A stretch of 64,000 nt of DNA from Macrophomina tecta (taxonomy: Eukaryota; Ascomycota; Dothideomycetes; Botryosphaeriales; Botryosphaeriaceae), in NCBI GenBank assembly GCA_024180945.1, contig JAKSGN010000036.1:248001-312000 (forward strand), given 5' to 3'. Each line of letters opens with the position of its first letter. The stretch's first letter is position 1. The translations under genes and the position numbers were made by a program. Under the pieces are notes generated by a model that ran no database searches, was not told the origin of the DNA, and worked only from the letters and a program-made list of their open reading frames with translations. Below are positions 26,099 through 37,954 of the stretch, piece by piece.

Positions 26099-27687
26099 GG
26101 TGGAGCTTATTACGAGAGTTTCGGGTGCAGAGGTGGCATGTGTGCAGCGGCATGGCCGTCCTCGCTGAGCCTCAAGCGCCGCGGACGCAACACGGACACG
26201 GAGGTATGACGAGCGGCAGTGGCAGCGGCTTGTGACAGGGCGGTATGAGGTGGCCGCGGACACGGGCGACGCATGCGCGGACGGGCGGCCAGGACCGGTG
26301 AAGCGGCGCTCGGGCGGTCAGAGGCGTTCCTGCCAATTGACGAGCCGCAGAGCTTGGCACGACCAGCCCGCCGGAGCTCAGGGGCCTGGGGCCAGCGCCC
26401 TCCTTAGCCCTCCTTCACGGCCACGCTCTTCCGCTATCACACTACTTATCACCTCCCCCAGAGCCGATCCTGGTCGCCCAGGGCTCGGTGCTCGCCGGCC
26501 CCGGCCTCGCCATGCGTGAATAAGTCTGCAGCTGCGCCGCGCCCATCCGCCGGGATGGCCTCTGTGACTCTGTTTTGGCTGAAAGCATCACACCTTCAGA
26601 TCCGCCTCTGCTCGCTGGTATTATTGCGCAACAGCCCGTGCTGTTAGACTTTCGCGCCATCGGCATGGAAGGCAATTCGCAAACTCTCGCTCTCCTTTGG
26701 CTCCTCCTCCCCAATGATCAGCCCCTCGTCCCGCGGCACGAACGCCCCCCCGTCCCGTTGGAGTACGAGCGTGTCTAATGAAAACGCGCCAATGGCCGGC
26801 ACGGACGCCGCTTGCCCTCGTCGCCAATCGTCGCTTGGAGCCGCTTCGGGCGTCTTCATTTCGTGCTGCACGCCCGGCCGTTGGTCTTGATCCCATTCAG
26901 CACGCCAAATACGGGGATCACTGTGCTATCTCTCTTATCGGCCTCCCTGGAGTCCGAGCGCTGGGCCTTTTTTTTCTTTTCTTTTCAGGAGGCTGACACA
27001 CGACCGCATTTGCGTCGGAGCCAAAGCTGCGTGCCACACCGCGCCGTGAGCGCTGGGCCCGGCCGTTGGTGTCGTCTTAGCAACAGCGGAGCCCTGCGTG
27101 GCTGGCGCAGACGACCGAGGATCGCCAGGCTTGAAGTGCTCGTGACACGAGAGAATATGGAGAAGCCTGCAAGTCCGGGAAGGCAATTTGAAACGGTGGA
27201 GCTACTGTACCCCTGAGCGTGAGAATCTATCGATTGGCGCCGGCCTCGCGATCAGGGCGGCGAGGCCGTTCGTTTATTGCCGCTCTGGAGAAGAGCGTTC
27301 GTCCTCGTCGTCAGCCCGGCGTGCGAGGACGTCGGTTCAGATCATGATGGGCTGGAAGGGCAGATCACAGCCATAGCTCGCGGTAAACACCACGGCGGCG
27401 CAGATCCACCAGCTCTTGTCATCTTGTGCAACACCGCACTCAACAGCGTGCCGGATGCACGGTCAGCAGCTCCAATCTAATATTAGCGCTGTCGACCATC
27501 CCTGCCTACCCCTGTGCCCATGCTCCCGTACCTGCGTCTCTTTGGCATTCATCAAGTGCTGTAGTGACCTTCCTTTAGCAAGAAACGAGCTGCTCGACCA
27601 CGTTCCCTACCTGCCTGATACCCAACCCGTCCGTCGCTCTTTTTCTGTGTCCGCACGCAGACACGCACCACCGCTCCGCCTTAATAA
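26099..27687. other. Divergent intergenic region LSB6 / areB-like
   Basis: Transcription leaves this region in both directions, so it should contain both promoters and probably a long spliced leader for the GATA gene. It is GC-rich with several C/T-rich tracts. No frame with domain evidence. Confidence 0.5.
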
Positions 27688-29545
27688 TACCACCGACCAG
27701 CCGGGGAGCGCTTGCACGCGTTTCCCTCCACCGCAAACACGGCTTCCACACTCGCAATCTCGCTGCTCAACCGGCCCGTGGCCATTGAGACGCTGCACTA
27801 CCACAACCGCCCGCCGTCGCCGCGCGATCTCCCGCCCTTCACCACGGCGTCCTCGCTGGACGAACGGCTGTCGCTGCCGCCGATCGGCCTGAGCATCTCG
27901 CGGCCATCGTCGGCATCGTCACAATCCGGGGCGCATCTGCCGCCGCCGCACCAGCCGCAGCACAGAGGGAGCAGCCCGGGCATCCAGCTGCCCGGCGTGT
28001 CGAGTTTGGCTTCGCTGGCAGCATCCGCGACGTCGTCGCTGAGCATCCACAGCAGGTAAGACCGATTTCCTTTTTCTTTCTTTTTCTTTCTTCTTCTCCC
28101 CTCGAGGCGCGTGGTGATGGGACGGGAGGCACGGGTACGGGCGCGGGTAGGGTGCCTAGCCCTCCAGAGCCGGGCAGAGTGAGTGGACGCGCATGCATCG
28201 GCGACGAGTGGCAGGCAGGAAATGCACGAGGCGGGCGCGGGTGCCAATGGCCGGGCTGATGCGGCGGACGTGTGGAGGGTTTGGGAAAGCGATAACACAA
28301 ACCCTGCGCATCATGATAACAGCGCCGAGCTCCACACGCCAACAACCACCATGGCAGCGCTGACAGTCTCTCCTCTTCCCAGGCCTCCGAATGCTGTTGC
28401 GCACAGCATGACCTACGCCACGAGTGCCCCGGCCGCGTCGGGCGGCCAGAATCCGGTGAGTGAGCGCTGGGAGCAGCGGCGGGCAGCGAGCGGGCAGCGG
28501 GAGCATGGGCCCCAGGCTGTGTGGTGTTCCAGCCAGTGGTGAAAACTCTCTCGTCCCTCGCGCCCTTATCCTGCCGCTTATCGCAACACCCAAAATCCAC
28601 CCTCCCTCAGCCATGGCAACGCTCGCTGACAACAACCAACAGCCCATCTGCCAGAACTGCACCACCAGCACCACCCCGCTCTGGCGCCGCGATGAGGTCG
28701 GCTCCGTCCTGTGCAACGCCTGCGGCCTGTTCCTCAAGCTGCACGGCCGCCCGCGCCCGATAAGCCTCAAGACCGATGTGATCAAGAGCCGGAACCGCGT
28801 CAAGACGTCTGGCCAGGGCCCCAAGAAGAAGGTGAGCTGCTCTGCCAACGTGCTCGCGCCCCCGCGCCCCCGCTGACTCTGCGCGCAGCAGCAACAGCAC
28901 GAGAATGGCCTCGACCACGCCCGCGCTGCCGCCGGCACGCCGCCCATCGACGCGCTCGCCAACCACCGCCGTGCGCCGAAGGTCTCGTCCGGCGCGTCGG
29001 AACGCTCGACCTCGCCGCTCTCGCGCACCGGTACTCCCAGTTTGGGCCACCACCCCTCCAACATTGCGCCGCAGTACATGTTCGACGGCGTCACCCCCAA
29101 CGGCCATGAATTCCATTCGCCTGCCCTGCAGTCCTTCATGCCCCATCGCCAGCCCTCGCCGTCTGCGTCGTCGGTGAACGGCTCGCACCTCGAGGCCCCC
29201 ATGTCCTATGATGGTCTGGCCACCACCAACACCGCCCTCAAGACACGCGTCAGCGAGCTGGAGGTTATCAATGACCTGTTCCGCGGTCGCGTCACCGAGC
29301 TGGAGCAGAGCGAGCAGCGCGCACGCCAGGACGAGGCCCACGCCCGCGATCACGAGAAGCGGTTACAGCAGGAGTTGGACGAGTCGCACTCTCGCGAGGC
29401 CGAGCTGAAGCGCCGCGTCGACGAGCTTGAGGCTGAGCTCGCCGAGTACAGGGACGGCCCTCGGCAGAAGAAGATGCGCTTGTCGGACATCGTTGACGAG
29501 AGCGCCGCAACGACGCCCATATCGACGCCTTCGCTGTCGAACTGA
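27688..29545 (+). CDS. areB: GATA-type zinc-finger regulator, AreB/Gzf3-like, with C-terminal coiled coil (5' end unresolved)
   Basis: Nitrogen-metabolism GATA factor, normally a co-regulator or antagonist of AreA at GATA sites. Recognised exons: A (open from 27688) to 28055, B 28383-28455, C 28643-28831, D 28889-29545; all junctions keep phase. Exon A encodes [12 protein letters not shown] and [13 protein letters not shown] but has no in-frame ATG, so an upstream exon or later start is needed. Exon C holds one CX2CX17CX2C finger: [16 protein letters not shown] to [20 protein letters not shown], plus the basic tail [14 protein letters not shown]. Exon D ends in a long heptad-rich coiled coil (about 29230-29460; [18 protein letters not shown] onward) for dimerisation. 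One finger plus a C-terminal zipper distinguishes AreB from AreA and from two-finger siderophore repressors. In-frame ATGs at 28408 and 28613 offer alternative starts. Confidence 0.88.
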
Positions 29546-32387
29546 GCGAGACGCCCGGTCACTCTGCCCTTCCTCTTCCTCTCTAAGCACGCACATTGCG
29601 CTTGTTTTCTTTTTTCCCCTTGCAGAGCGATACCTCCTGACGATATGTTCTACGTCCCTGCTTGCACTTCTGTTTCCCGTCCATCATCAGCGGAGAAGTG
29701 GGGATGCTTCTCACTCCCGGACAGCTCTATACCGCATGTTTCCCCCTGCTCCGGACTCCATACCCTGAAAAATCAAAATTCACTCCCGGCTGCATCCACA
29801 CGCGCCAATTCATAGCGCCTGTGTCAGGCCCCGCATGCACGAGATTACACAATACAACTCACCTAATGTCTGATATCCCGTCGCGCGTCTGAAAAGATGC
29901 ACGGCCTTATCACCTCACGTCAAGCGATATTCGTACTGAAGCTAAGCTCCTACGACTTCATTCCTCCCAGTCACAATATCTGCATCCGCTTTTTCCTCCT
30001 GATGTTCCTGCGCCATGAAAGGAATGAGAATTTCCCCCAATGACGGATCGGGTTGGGGATAGCTTTTGGGTCTCCTTTTTCCTTTCTTTGTTTTCCTCGA
30101 TGTGCCGAATGTTGTAAAGGAAAAGACGAGCATGAGTTTTTTCCCCGCTCAGCTCCAGGCGTGGGTTTTGACACCAAAAAAAACTACCCCTATTATTTTG
30201 CTTGTTCTGCACTGCGAGTACCTTAAAACCAGCTGCTATAAACCATATACATGGAAGGCTTGGGGTCAGGGAAAAAAGGGAAATCAAAAAAGCGCTCGGA
30301 ATCTCATGATATCAGCTCGTTGTACACTGCTCGCTGTCCCTCCGTTTCATTACGCTGATGGACTGGTGGAGACTTGACTCGTCTCTGGACTGCTTGTGAT
30401 GATAACCTCTCCGGAGCAGGTAGCTTGCGATAGGAAAGGAAAAGGCCGCCTGAAAAGTGAGCACGGACGGGGGGCTGGATGGAGATTGGGAACGTTATCC
30501 TCTTTAGGTTCGTAGGCAGCTCTCCAGCGAGATAAAGGCACCACCCGTCCTTCCGCTCCGTCCCTGTTGGACGCGGAAGCCGGGAGGAAGGCCAAAAGGC
30601 AAAAATCAACAGAGAGAAATAACACAATTTTTCTCCCTGCCACCCGGGCACGCTCCCCCCTTGCATTCCTTTTTTCATGCACAACCCACCAGGTTCTACG
30701 TTGCAAGCAAGCCTGCACGTGGGATGCTCCTTGTACCCGATTGACTTCTCTGCGCCTGTGCGCGCAGCGGTAGTAAGAAAAAAAAAAAGGGCGAAAGGAA
30801 ATGAAAAAAAAAAAACAGAAATTTCTGGCGCGCCATCATCAACTCTCAAACAACGCAATCGCACGCTAAAAAGCGGGGAGCCGGGATACGAAACCTTAAA
30901 AAAAAAAAAAAGTGTTGTATATGTGTTGTGTGTTTCCTCCTTCAACAACGCCAAGGCGAAGAGCTGAGAGTCGTTAGCTAGTAGTAGCAGCTGGTTTTAT
31001 CAGGACTCTCTCTCTCTCTTATCAGCCCTGCAATCTCTATCTCAACGCCCCGGCTCCCCACTCCCAACCAATCCCGAGCTGTCGTGATCGCAGATCGACA
31101 GGGGGGGTAAGGAGGTGGACGAGGCGGGATCGCGATAAGGGTGCATGCTTGATACCAACGCTATTATTTTTTTTTTTTTAAAAAAAAAAAAAGCATGATA
31201 AGCAGTGGATGGGATGGGCGGGCGTCCATTTGGCAGTTGTCCGAGTTTTTCGGGCCTTGTATTGCATATCGTAATATTCATCCCCTTTGCTTCGCTGCTC
31301 GCCGTGTTTCTATCTCTTCGCCCAGCATAGGGCGAGGACGACAGGCCGTGCGAGGCTACCCCCTTTGTAAGCGCGGATCAATCAGGTTCTGATTGGCTCG
31401 CGAAAGACTCAAGTGCCTGTCAGAGAGTTCGAGGACACCTCATTCGTCCGGGTCGGGCACAGGACTTGCTCCTTTTGGAGGGACGGCATCGAGCGGTACT
31501 GCAAGCCGCGCACTCACACCTGGCACCCATCACACTGTTCACATACGTAGACCGAGACGTGTCTCGCCTTTCCTTGCAACTGGCAACAGAGAAAGCGAGA
31601 TTGCAGGGCTCGTCAGAGCTGTCACCGGAATGCGTACACATCACTACATACGTAATGCATTCCACAACTCACAACGCGCGACAAATCTTTATCCAATCAA
31701 CAATCGATTCATATTCATGCATGAGAAAAGGATTGTATGCTGCAGAATGAGGCATGTCCGGGAGGTTCTCTTGCGCCTCGCCAATACCGCAAAAGCAGCG
31801 GGAACAATATCCCTTGACGAGGCGCCTTCTATTCCCGAGTCCACCATCACCGCTCCTCGTTCCGAAGAACTCGGAGTGATGACAGTGGAGTGATTTGCTT
31901 TACCAGCGCTCCGTTAGGGACCTGAATGCTCTAGTGGAGAGAGCGAAGTAGGCCCCTGCAGGACCCAAAGTCCTGCATCGCTGGGTGTTTTTGTGTTGTG
32001 AAAAGAATGGAAAGGTGGACGCAACGAGAACAAGGAAAAGTGAGGAAAAGAAATACGGACCAGTCATGCTTGGTTTCATCTCTGATCCTTAAGGAATGCT
32101 TGATCCGTCGTAGACTTACAGTATTTTTCCCGACCTAAAACATCTCATTGAGTAACTCCAGAGCGCCATCGCTAATATGTGAGCAAGCCTTCCTCCATCC
32201 GACCGCCAGCCTGCATTTCTTCCGGTGTTTCCGTCCCTTGGCTCAGAAGAGCGAATGGTGAATATACGAACCAGTTCTGTGCTGAATTTGTCCTTGTACG
32301 CCCATGAACACTTCCCATTTACCCATGAACCTGAAAACCCATACATGCTCCGATACCATGCATCATGCCATCAACTTACTGTATCGT
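29546..32387. other. Long convergent intergenic region
   Basis: About 2.8 kb between the ends of the GATA gene and the PRPP synthetase gene. It has numerous A or T homopolymer runs (around 30177, 30780, 30810, 30900 and 31167-31192) and short T-rich tracts consistent with 3' UTRs. Frames such as 30304-30954 minus and 31393-31893 plus show no domains and start at or span low-complexity DNA. No tRNA or other RNA gene is recognised. Confidence 0.5.
31167..31192. repeat. Perfect homopolymer palindrome, T13 followed by A13
   Basis: Thirteen T directly followed by thirteen A. The ends are flanked by an imperfect inverted pair (GCATGCTT near 31143 and AAGCATG at 31191). It could extrude as a hairpin or be an assembly artefact. 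Confidence 0.85.
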
Positions 32388-34241
32388 CTACCAACCGTGA
32401 AGGAAAAGTTGAGACATGCTCTCGCCGTGGTGGTTCCTGCGGATAGCTTCCGCAAGTAGACTCTCGACAGGAATGATGGTGAGCTTGCTGCAGCGAGCCT
32501 TCTTTTCTTCGGGGATGGGAAAGGAGTTGGTGACGATGATGCGGTCAATGCACTCGCACTCCTCCATTTCCTCCAGACAGTCACCACCAAAGAGGCCATG
32601 GGTCGCCATGCAGTAAACCTTGGTAGCACCGCCGCGTTTAACGACCGTCTCGGCTGCAGCAATCCACGATCCAGACTTGTCGATCATGTCGTCGACGATG
32701 CAGACCGGACGGTCACGCACGTTACCGACAAGCGTAACAGTGGTCTCCAGCTCGGGGTTCTTGAGGTCTTCCTCTTCGGCCTCTGAAGTATCGCCAGCAT
32801 CATGCGTACCACCCATGGGCTGAACCAGTTCGGATTCCTCAACCGAACAGGTGGACATCATAGAATTGAGCATATGCTCGGGCGGGTCATCATCATCTGA
32901 GTAGCTCCGGTTAGGCTTGTTCTTGAATGACACAGCCGACATAGCGGGAGAAGGATGATCATCATCCACAATGTGACCATGGACCAGGCGGCCATGGATA
33001 ACATCACGAGCGCGCTGCAACAGTGAGTCTACGAACATGGGCACAAAAGGGCAAGGGGCTTACTTCGTCATTGTATTCATCAGCAATAGGATCGTCGGAA
33101 GATACTGGGCCACTAGGAGCAGTGGCTGCTCGGATGAGACGCTTTCTCGGGGAGTCAGGGCCATCGTCAGAAACAAACGACTCAGCTCTCGTCGATTTGA
33201 TCAGCGGGCTTGAAGGTACAGCGTTAACAGCGTTTCCGTTGACTCTACGAGCTGCCGAAGTAGCTCTGCCGCTTTTTTTCTCCGTGATTTCATCGTCTTT
33301 CTCAGCCTCATCCCCGCCGTCGTCAGCGACGTCATCATGAGTGGTTACTTCGACTGTGTCCGTCGGAGCCACGTTGGCTTCCGCGTCAAGCTCCTCCTCG
33401 ATCAGACCTGGGGTGTCGTAAGTGCCATCAAGACCAATTCTTTCGAATATGGCACTACCTTGCAAGCTTAGGCCCTCTCCACGGCCGGGGCGTCTCCTGT
33501 CGGTGGTGACAATGCCGAAACTGAGCTTCAGGGCATCCGCCAAGCTCGTGACGCGCTTGGTACCACCGGGATTCTTCGACACGACGACAGTATCCTTCCA
33601 GTTCGGCACATTGTTACGGATCCAGCGAGCGAGAAGAGGCTCGGCGACGAGATTGTCCACAGGGCACTTGAAGAAGCCCTGCATCTGGGAGGCATGTAGG
33701 TCAAGCGTGATGACGTGATTTACGCCAGCAACATGGAGTAGATTGGCGATCATGCGAGCGGTGATTGCACCCCGATGCGACTTCTTTTTGCTCTGACGCG
33801 AGTAGGGAAAGTAGGGCATGACAGCTGCAGGGCCAATTAGCGCGACTGTCATTGGTTAGGGACAGGTGACGACGCACCGGTGATTGATTTGGAGGAACCG
33901 CCTTTGCAGGCAGAAATCATGATAAGCAGCTCCATGACACTGTCATTGATCCTGCAGCGGCGTTAGCAGAGTGTAGTACTGAGCTTGGCTGGTGTGACGA
34001 CGTACTTGGGACTACCGCTCTGGACGATGAAGACATCCTGGTCGCGAACGGACGACTCTTGAATCTGGTAAGCTCAAGCGCAGGGCAGACGGCAGCTCTC
34101 ATACTGACGGATCTGCACGCTAGTCTCTCCATTGCTGAACTTGCGCAGCTCGGCCTTGCCTGGACGCTGGCCCAATCGCTCGCAGATGCCCTCGACCAGA
34201 GACGGGTGCGAGTTCCCCGAGAAGATTTGCGTCTGACGCAT
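32388..34241 (-). CDS. Ribose-phosphate pyrophosphokinase (PRPP synthetase) with large internal insertion
   Basis: Converts ribose-5-phosphate and ATP to PRPP for nucleotide, His and Trp synthesis. Five exons in phase: 34241-34109, 34057-34006, 33951-33878, 33824-33064 and 33014-32388; 548 residues. Conserved parts: MRQTQIFSGNSHP and RKFSNGETSVQI at the N-terminus, YSRQSKKKSHRGAITAR (flexible-loop region), TLDLHASQMQGFF, and SKNPGGTKRVTSLADAL with the catalytic-loop Lys/Arg. After TTDRRRPG (about residue 198) an acidic, Ser-rich insert of some 230 residues separates the fold from its C-terminal part, where the PRPP loop reads IVDDMIDKSGSW, diverging from the canonical DDxxDTxGT. Insert-bearing subunits (Prs1/Prs5 type in yeast, linked to cell-wall integrity) work in complexes with insert-free partners, which may be elsewhere in this genome. 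Confidence 0.93.
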
Positions 34242-34759
34242 GGTGACCGCAGGTGCGCTCGGAGATGCAGTTGGTGTGAGGAAAGAAAGGGATGGCGCGT
34301 GAAGGAGGAAATAAGAAAATGAAGAGAGTCGCGCGCGCTTTTGCGGGGACATGAGATGAATTTTTGGGAAGCCGATGCGGCCAAGACTTTCGCTCCGTCC
34401 CCCGCCCGCTCACCACCACCTGCACCGTTGCCGCGCCACACGTCGTCCTACCTCTCTGCCGCCCGAAGCCTCTGCCCTGCGGCTGATCCGCCGGTAGATT
34501 TTGCTGATCATGCGTGTCCGCTAGGCCTTCCCGCCTGATGTCCCGGAAGCCAACCGGGCCAATGATGCGCTTTCGCATATCGCCAGATCCTTCAACTCGT
34601 ACATGACTAAACCGTACCAGGAGGAATTGAGCGCTCACCCCGAACTCCGGCTTGTCAGAACATCTGCTATTTCCTCTAGCCAGTATTGCCTACGTACCAA
34701 GCCACGCATCACAAGCTCAAACCAGCTCTCACAACTCCGCGCACCCACATCCTGCCATC
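34242..34759. promoter_or_regulatory. Bidirectional promoter region, PRPP synthetase / GNAT
   Basis: 518 bp between two divergently transcribed start codons. No clear TATA box on either side. A C-rich stretch precedes the GNAT start. Confidence 0.5.
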
Positions 34760-35470
34760 ATGCCAATGTTCACACTCCGACCTACCCGCGAATCTGACAT
34801 GCACGCCCTCCACGCTATCCACGTTCACTACGTCGCAAACACCGTCTCCACTTTCGCGATTGAACCCACGCCTGTAGAGAAGCTCCTCGCCAGTTTTCAT
34901 GGCCTCCGCTCCCTCGGCCTGCCCTACATCGTAGCCGTCGACGCTGCCGCCGACGAAAATGCCGCGGCCCCCGCCATTCTAGGCTCCATCTACGTCACTC
35001 CCTTCCGTGGCGCCAAGGGCGCTTACCGGCATACCGTCGAGTTCAGTCTTTTCTGCCATCCGGAGCACAAGGGCGAGGGCGTGGGGACTGCGCTGCTGAC
35101 CCGACTGCTGGCCGTGCTGAGGGACCCGGAGGAGTGGGGAGAAGAGTGGATCGGTGCTGGCTGGCGAGGGGAAGAAGGTAGAATTCGGCAAGTCATTGGG
35201 TGTATGGCGTTGGATGAAGGTGGGAAGAACGGGGGTTGGGGGTTGAAAGAGTGGTACGGAAGGTTTGGCTTTGAGCAGGTGGGCCATCTGAAAGGCGTGG
35301 GGAAGAAATTTGGAAGATGGTATGGCTTGCTGCTGTGTAGATTCGGTGCGCCAAAGGTTGCAGAGACTGATCGGGTAGTGCAGGATCGATACGGTGTATC
35401 TACAGCTGTCTCTTTGAAGGGTCGTAGCAATAGGAGGACGTCTAGAGACCCGCTCAATCCTCGTAGGTAA
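34760..35470 (+). CDS. GNAT-family N-acetyltransferase (phosphinothricin acetyltransferase-like)
   Basis: Intronless, 236 residues; the ATG at 34760 precedes MPMFTLRPTRESDMHALHAI, the normal beta1-alpha1 start of GNAT folds. HVHYVANTVSTFAIEP resembles the 'NHYVxxTxxTFE' block of the phosphinothricin/methionine-sulfoximine acetyltransferase group. The acetyl-CoA loop reads HPEHKGEGVGTALLTRLL (Q/RxxGxG/A type). EWYGRFGFEQVGHLKGVGKKFGRW is the conserved C-terminal block. Residues after about 200 form a basic, low-conservation tail that overlaps the end of the convergent hydrolase gene. The substrate is unknown; small amines or amino-acid analogues are plausible from the family. Confidence 0.85.
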   Translation: MPMFTLRPTRESDMHALHAIHVHYVANTVSTFAIEPTPVEKLLASFHGLRSLGLPYIVAVDAAADENAAAPAILGSIYVTPFRGAKGAYRHTVEFSLFCHPEHKGEGVGTALLTRLLAVLRDPEEWGEEWIGAGWRGEEGRIRQVIGCMALDEGGKNGGWGLKEWYGRFGFEQVGHLKGVGKKFGRWYGLLLCRFGAPKVAETDRVVQDRYGVSTAVSLKGRSNRRTSRDPLNPRR

Positions 35471-36516
35471 ATCTATGCACATCCTGCGCTACATCTTTGA
35501 CCGCCGAGATGACTTCGTCGCTCCAGGCTGTCATCTGCAGCCATCCATGGGTCATTCCTTCATAATGCCTCCATTGCACCTTCACGCCCGCCTCATCCAG
35601 CTTTGACGCATATTCCACCCCAACGTCTCTCAGCGGATCGAACCCGCTGGTATAGACCGCGGCCGGCGGTTGTCCCTGCAGATATTCCACCGTCTGCATT
35701 CCGGGCGAAATATACTTGTACCCAGGAGGCGTCCCCCGCGGCAAATAGTGGTCCGCGAACGAAAAGATGCCGTTGCACTCGAGATAGTATCCCGAATTGT
35801 TCTCCGTCGCCGCAGGTGTATCAAAGGGCAGTCGCGCCTCGGGATAGCACAGAATCTGGCCGCGGAGGTTTTTGAGACCCTCGTCGCGGCGCCGCAGAGT
35901 GATGGCTGCCGTCATGTTGCCGCCGGCCGAATCGCCGCCGCCCAGCACGCGCGCCGGGTCCACGCCGCGGGAGGAGCCGAAGTCGGATTGCAGCGCGGAT
36001 ATGACGGCCGAGTACTCGTCGAGCTGGACGGGGAATTGGTGTTCTGGGGCGAGGCGGTACTCCACCGCGTACACCTGCAACCGATAAGCCTTGAACTTGG
36101 AAAGAGGAATCCACGTGAGCAGAGAAAGAGCCTACCTGGACCCCGGCCTCCTCCGCCAGCAGCCTCAAGCCATTCTCAAACTCGTCGACGCTGCCAACCG
36201 TGTACCCGCCGCCGTGGAAGTAGACCAGTGCGCCCGCTTTCCCTTCTTTTTTCCGATTCTCCCCCGAGCTGGGGTAGAGGATGCGGATTGGGATTGTTCC
36301 GTGTGGTCCCCGGATGGCAGTGAATTCAACGGAGCCAATGGGGTGAATCTTGTCCTTGGAGATGGCGTGGATACCGAAGACGCGGAGGTGGTGGGCTCGC
36401 TCTTGCGGGTAAGGCTCTGTGCCGCCGAGGTGGAGGTCTGGGTGTGAGGTGAGGAAGGATTGAATGGAAGGGACGAGGGTTGTGCGGGAGGCCGTCTTGG
36501 GGATTTTGGACGGCAT
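35454..36516 (-). CDS. Alpha/beta hydrolase, hormone-sensitive-lipase (HSL) type esterase
   Basis: Exons 36516-36136 and 36074-35454 with a 61-bp intron in phase; 333 residues from the ATG at 36516. Oxyanion-hole motif HGGG (residues 101-104), nucleophile elbow GDSAGG with Ser176, acid Asp273 in SGFDPLRD and catalytic His303 in GMTHGW. YRLAPEHQFP is the typical HSL block following HGGG. No signal peptide, so intracellular ester hydrolysis is inferred. The substrate is unknown; relatives act on short-chain esters and lactones. The last 17 nt overlap the convergent GNAT reading frame. Confidence 0.93.
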
Positions 36517-36807
36517 ATTCGAAGAGACAATCTGCTGGGGAGGAAGTCAACTTGTAGGTATGAAGATGCTTCGTTGTCTGCTTCGGTATCGGACGTCTTG
36601 GCGTCTCTTTATACATGTCTGTCTCGGGGTCCTATAATGTTACAATACAGGTACGTCATGGTTACGCGCGGATGCTTAGCCAGATATTTGCGTCAGGAGA
36701 CGTGATGTGTGCGCGGTAGCTGCACTCGCAACAACAGTTCACGGCGTTGGGTCCTAAAAGTAGGGTTGCGCATGTGTAGCGTTGCAGTACGAGAGTAGAA
36801 TTCGAGG

Positions 36808-36819
36808 CATGACGTCATG
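36808..36819. promoter_or_regulatory. CRE-like palindrome CATGACGTCATG
   Basis: Perfect 12-bp palindrome around TGACGTCA, the consensus for ATF/CREB-type bZIP factors, 292 bp upstream of the hydrolase ATG. A second half-match TGACGTC occurs at 37794-37800 upstream of hsp88. Function is inferred from the motif only. Confidence 0.4.
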
Positions 36820-37954
36820 AAAGGCTCTGATATGGGCTCTTAGTTCCACAACAAGGCGTGAAGGAAGGCGAGCATGATGGTTTACTCAAGTTAAGTTCCA
36901 ACATGTAGGAGGCATTTTTGCAGCTCCGTGGACAATTGAAGGCTATTTATGTAAACAGTGTGGGGATGTAATTAGAAGAAAAAAAAAAAAAAAAACACTG
37001 CAATCAAGAGCAAGCCCGAACCAATTCAGATGTGTGTTGACTAAGAAGAATGAAGCGGTGAGTTGTCTGCTTCCTCCATGACAAAGCAGCTTGCTGAACT
37101 TTTGGCATCCTACACGCATTGCTGTCGCAAGCTATTGGGGGGGGCGCGAAGTTGCAGGGTCCTTCCCTTCCACTTGGACTATAGGATCATTTTAACGACG
37201 TAGATAGAGGAGAGAGTATGTAGACTTTGTCTTCATTTGGAAGTTTCTAAGTAAAAGCAGCCAACCCTCAATATTAATCGTAACCTCTCCGAGCATGTCC
37301 GGATGAATACCCGGTTTCCTGCTGGATTCATGGATACTGCATTAAAACGCATGTTCTATCAAGCAAAAGACGAGCTTTCTAGGCGAGCCTTTTATGCGCT
37401 AGTCACTTCATACTGCTTCGCGAGCCAACCATGCACATCCTCGTAGTGACAACTACCAATGAGAATGCAGGTGACTAGACGCCAGATGACAGACCAGCTG
37501 AGACAGAGGACAGAGGCCGGCAAAGGCGGCATTTGGGTGACGGAATTGGAAGGCCGCGGACCACAGTTTACTCAATTGCCAAGGGGGGCATGTTGGACAT
37601 TTATAAGAGAAACTGCACAGCGCGGCCACGCCGAGGGTTGGGGGAATTCTCTGGCGCGGACCGGGGGCACGAGCTTGCTGCCTGAAGCTGCCTGGCGCGG
37701 CGACGGAGGCAACTCAGACAGCCCCACGGGGCTGGCGGAGGGGTGCAGATGGTGAGAGGACAGAGGGCTCGCGAGCCGTCCAGACCAGGCGAGTGACGTC
37801 GCGGGGTTGCGAGCGGGAGCGGGCCAGGGCGTGGCGCCGGAGACGCGGTGCGGTGCTGGCGCCAGCAGATTGACGTGTTGTTGCTTGGCCGTGCTAAGTA
37901 AGAAAAGCAGCCGTCTGCCCCACCAAAACCGAGCGAGGCGGTACTTGTCGAATC

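Noticed and set aside
30304..30954. 216-codon frame on the minus strand
   Set aside because: Built on homopolymer-rich sequence (runs of Phe/Lys codons) without domain evidence.
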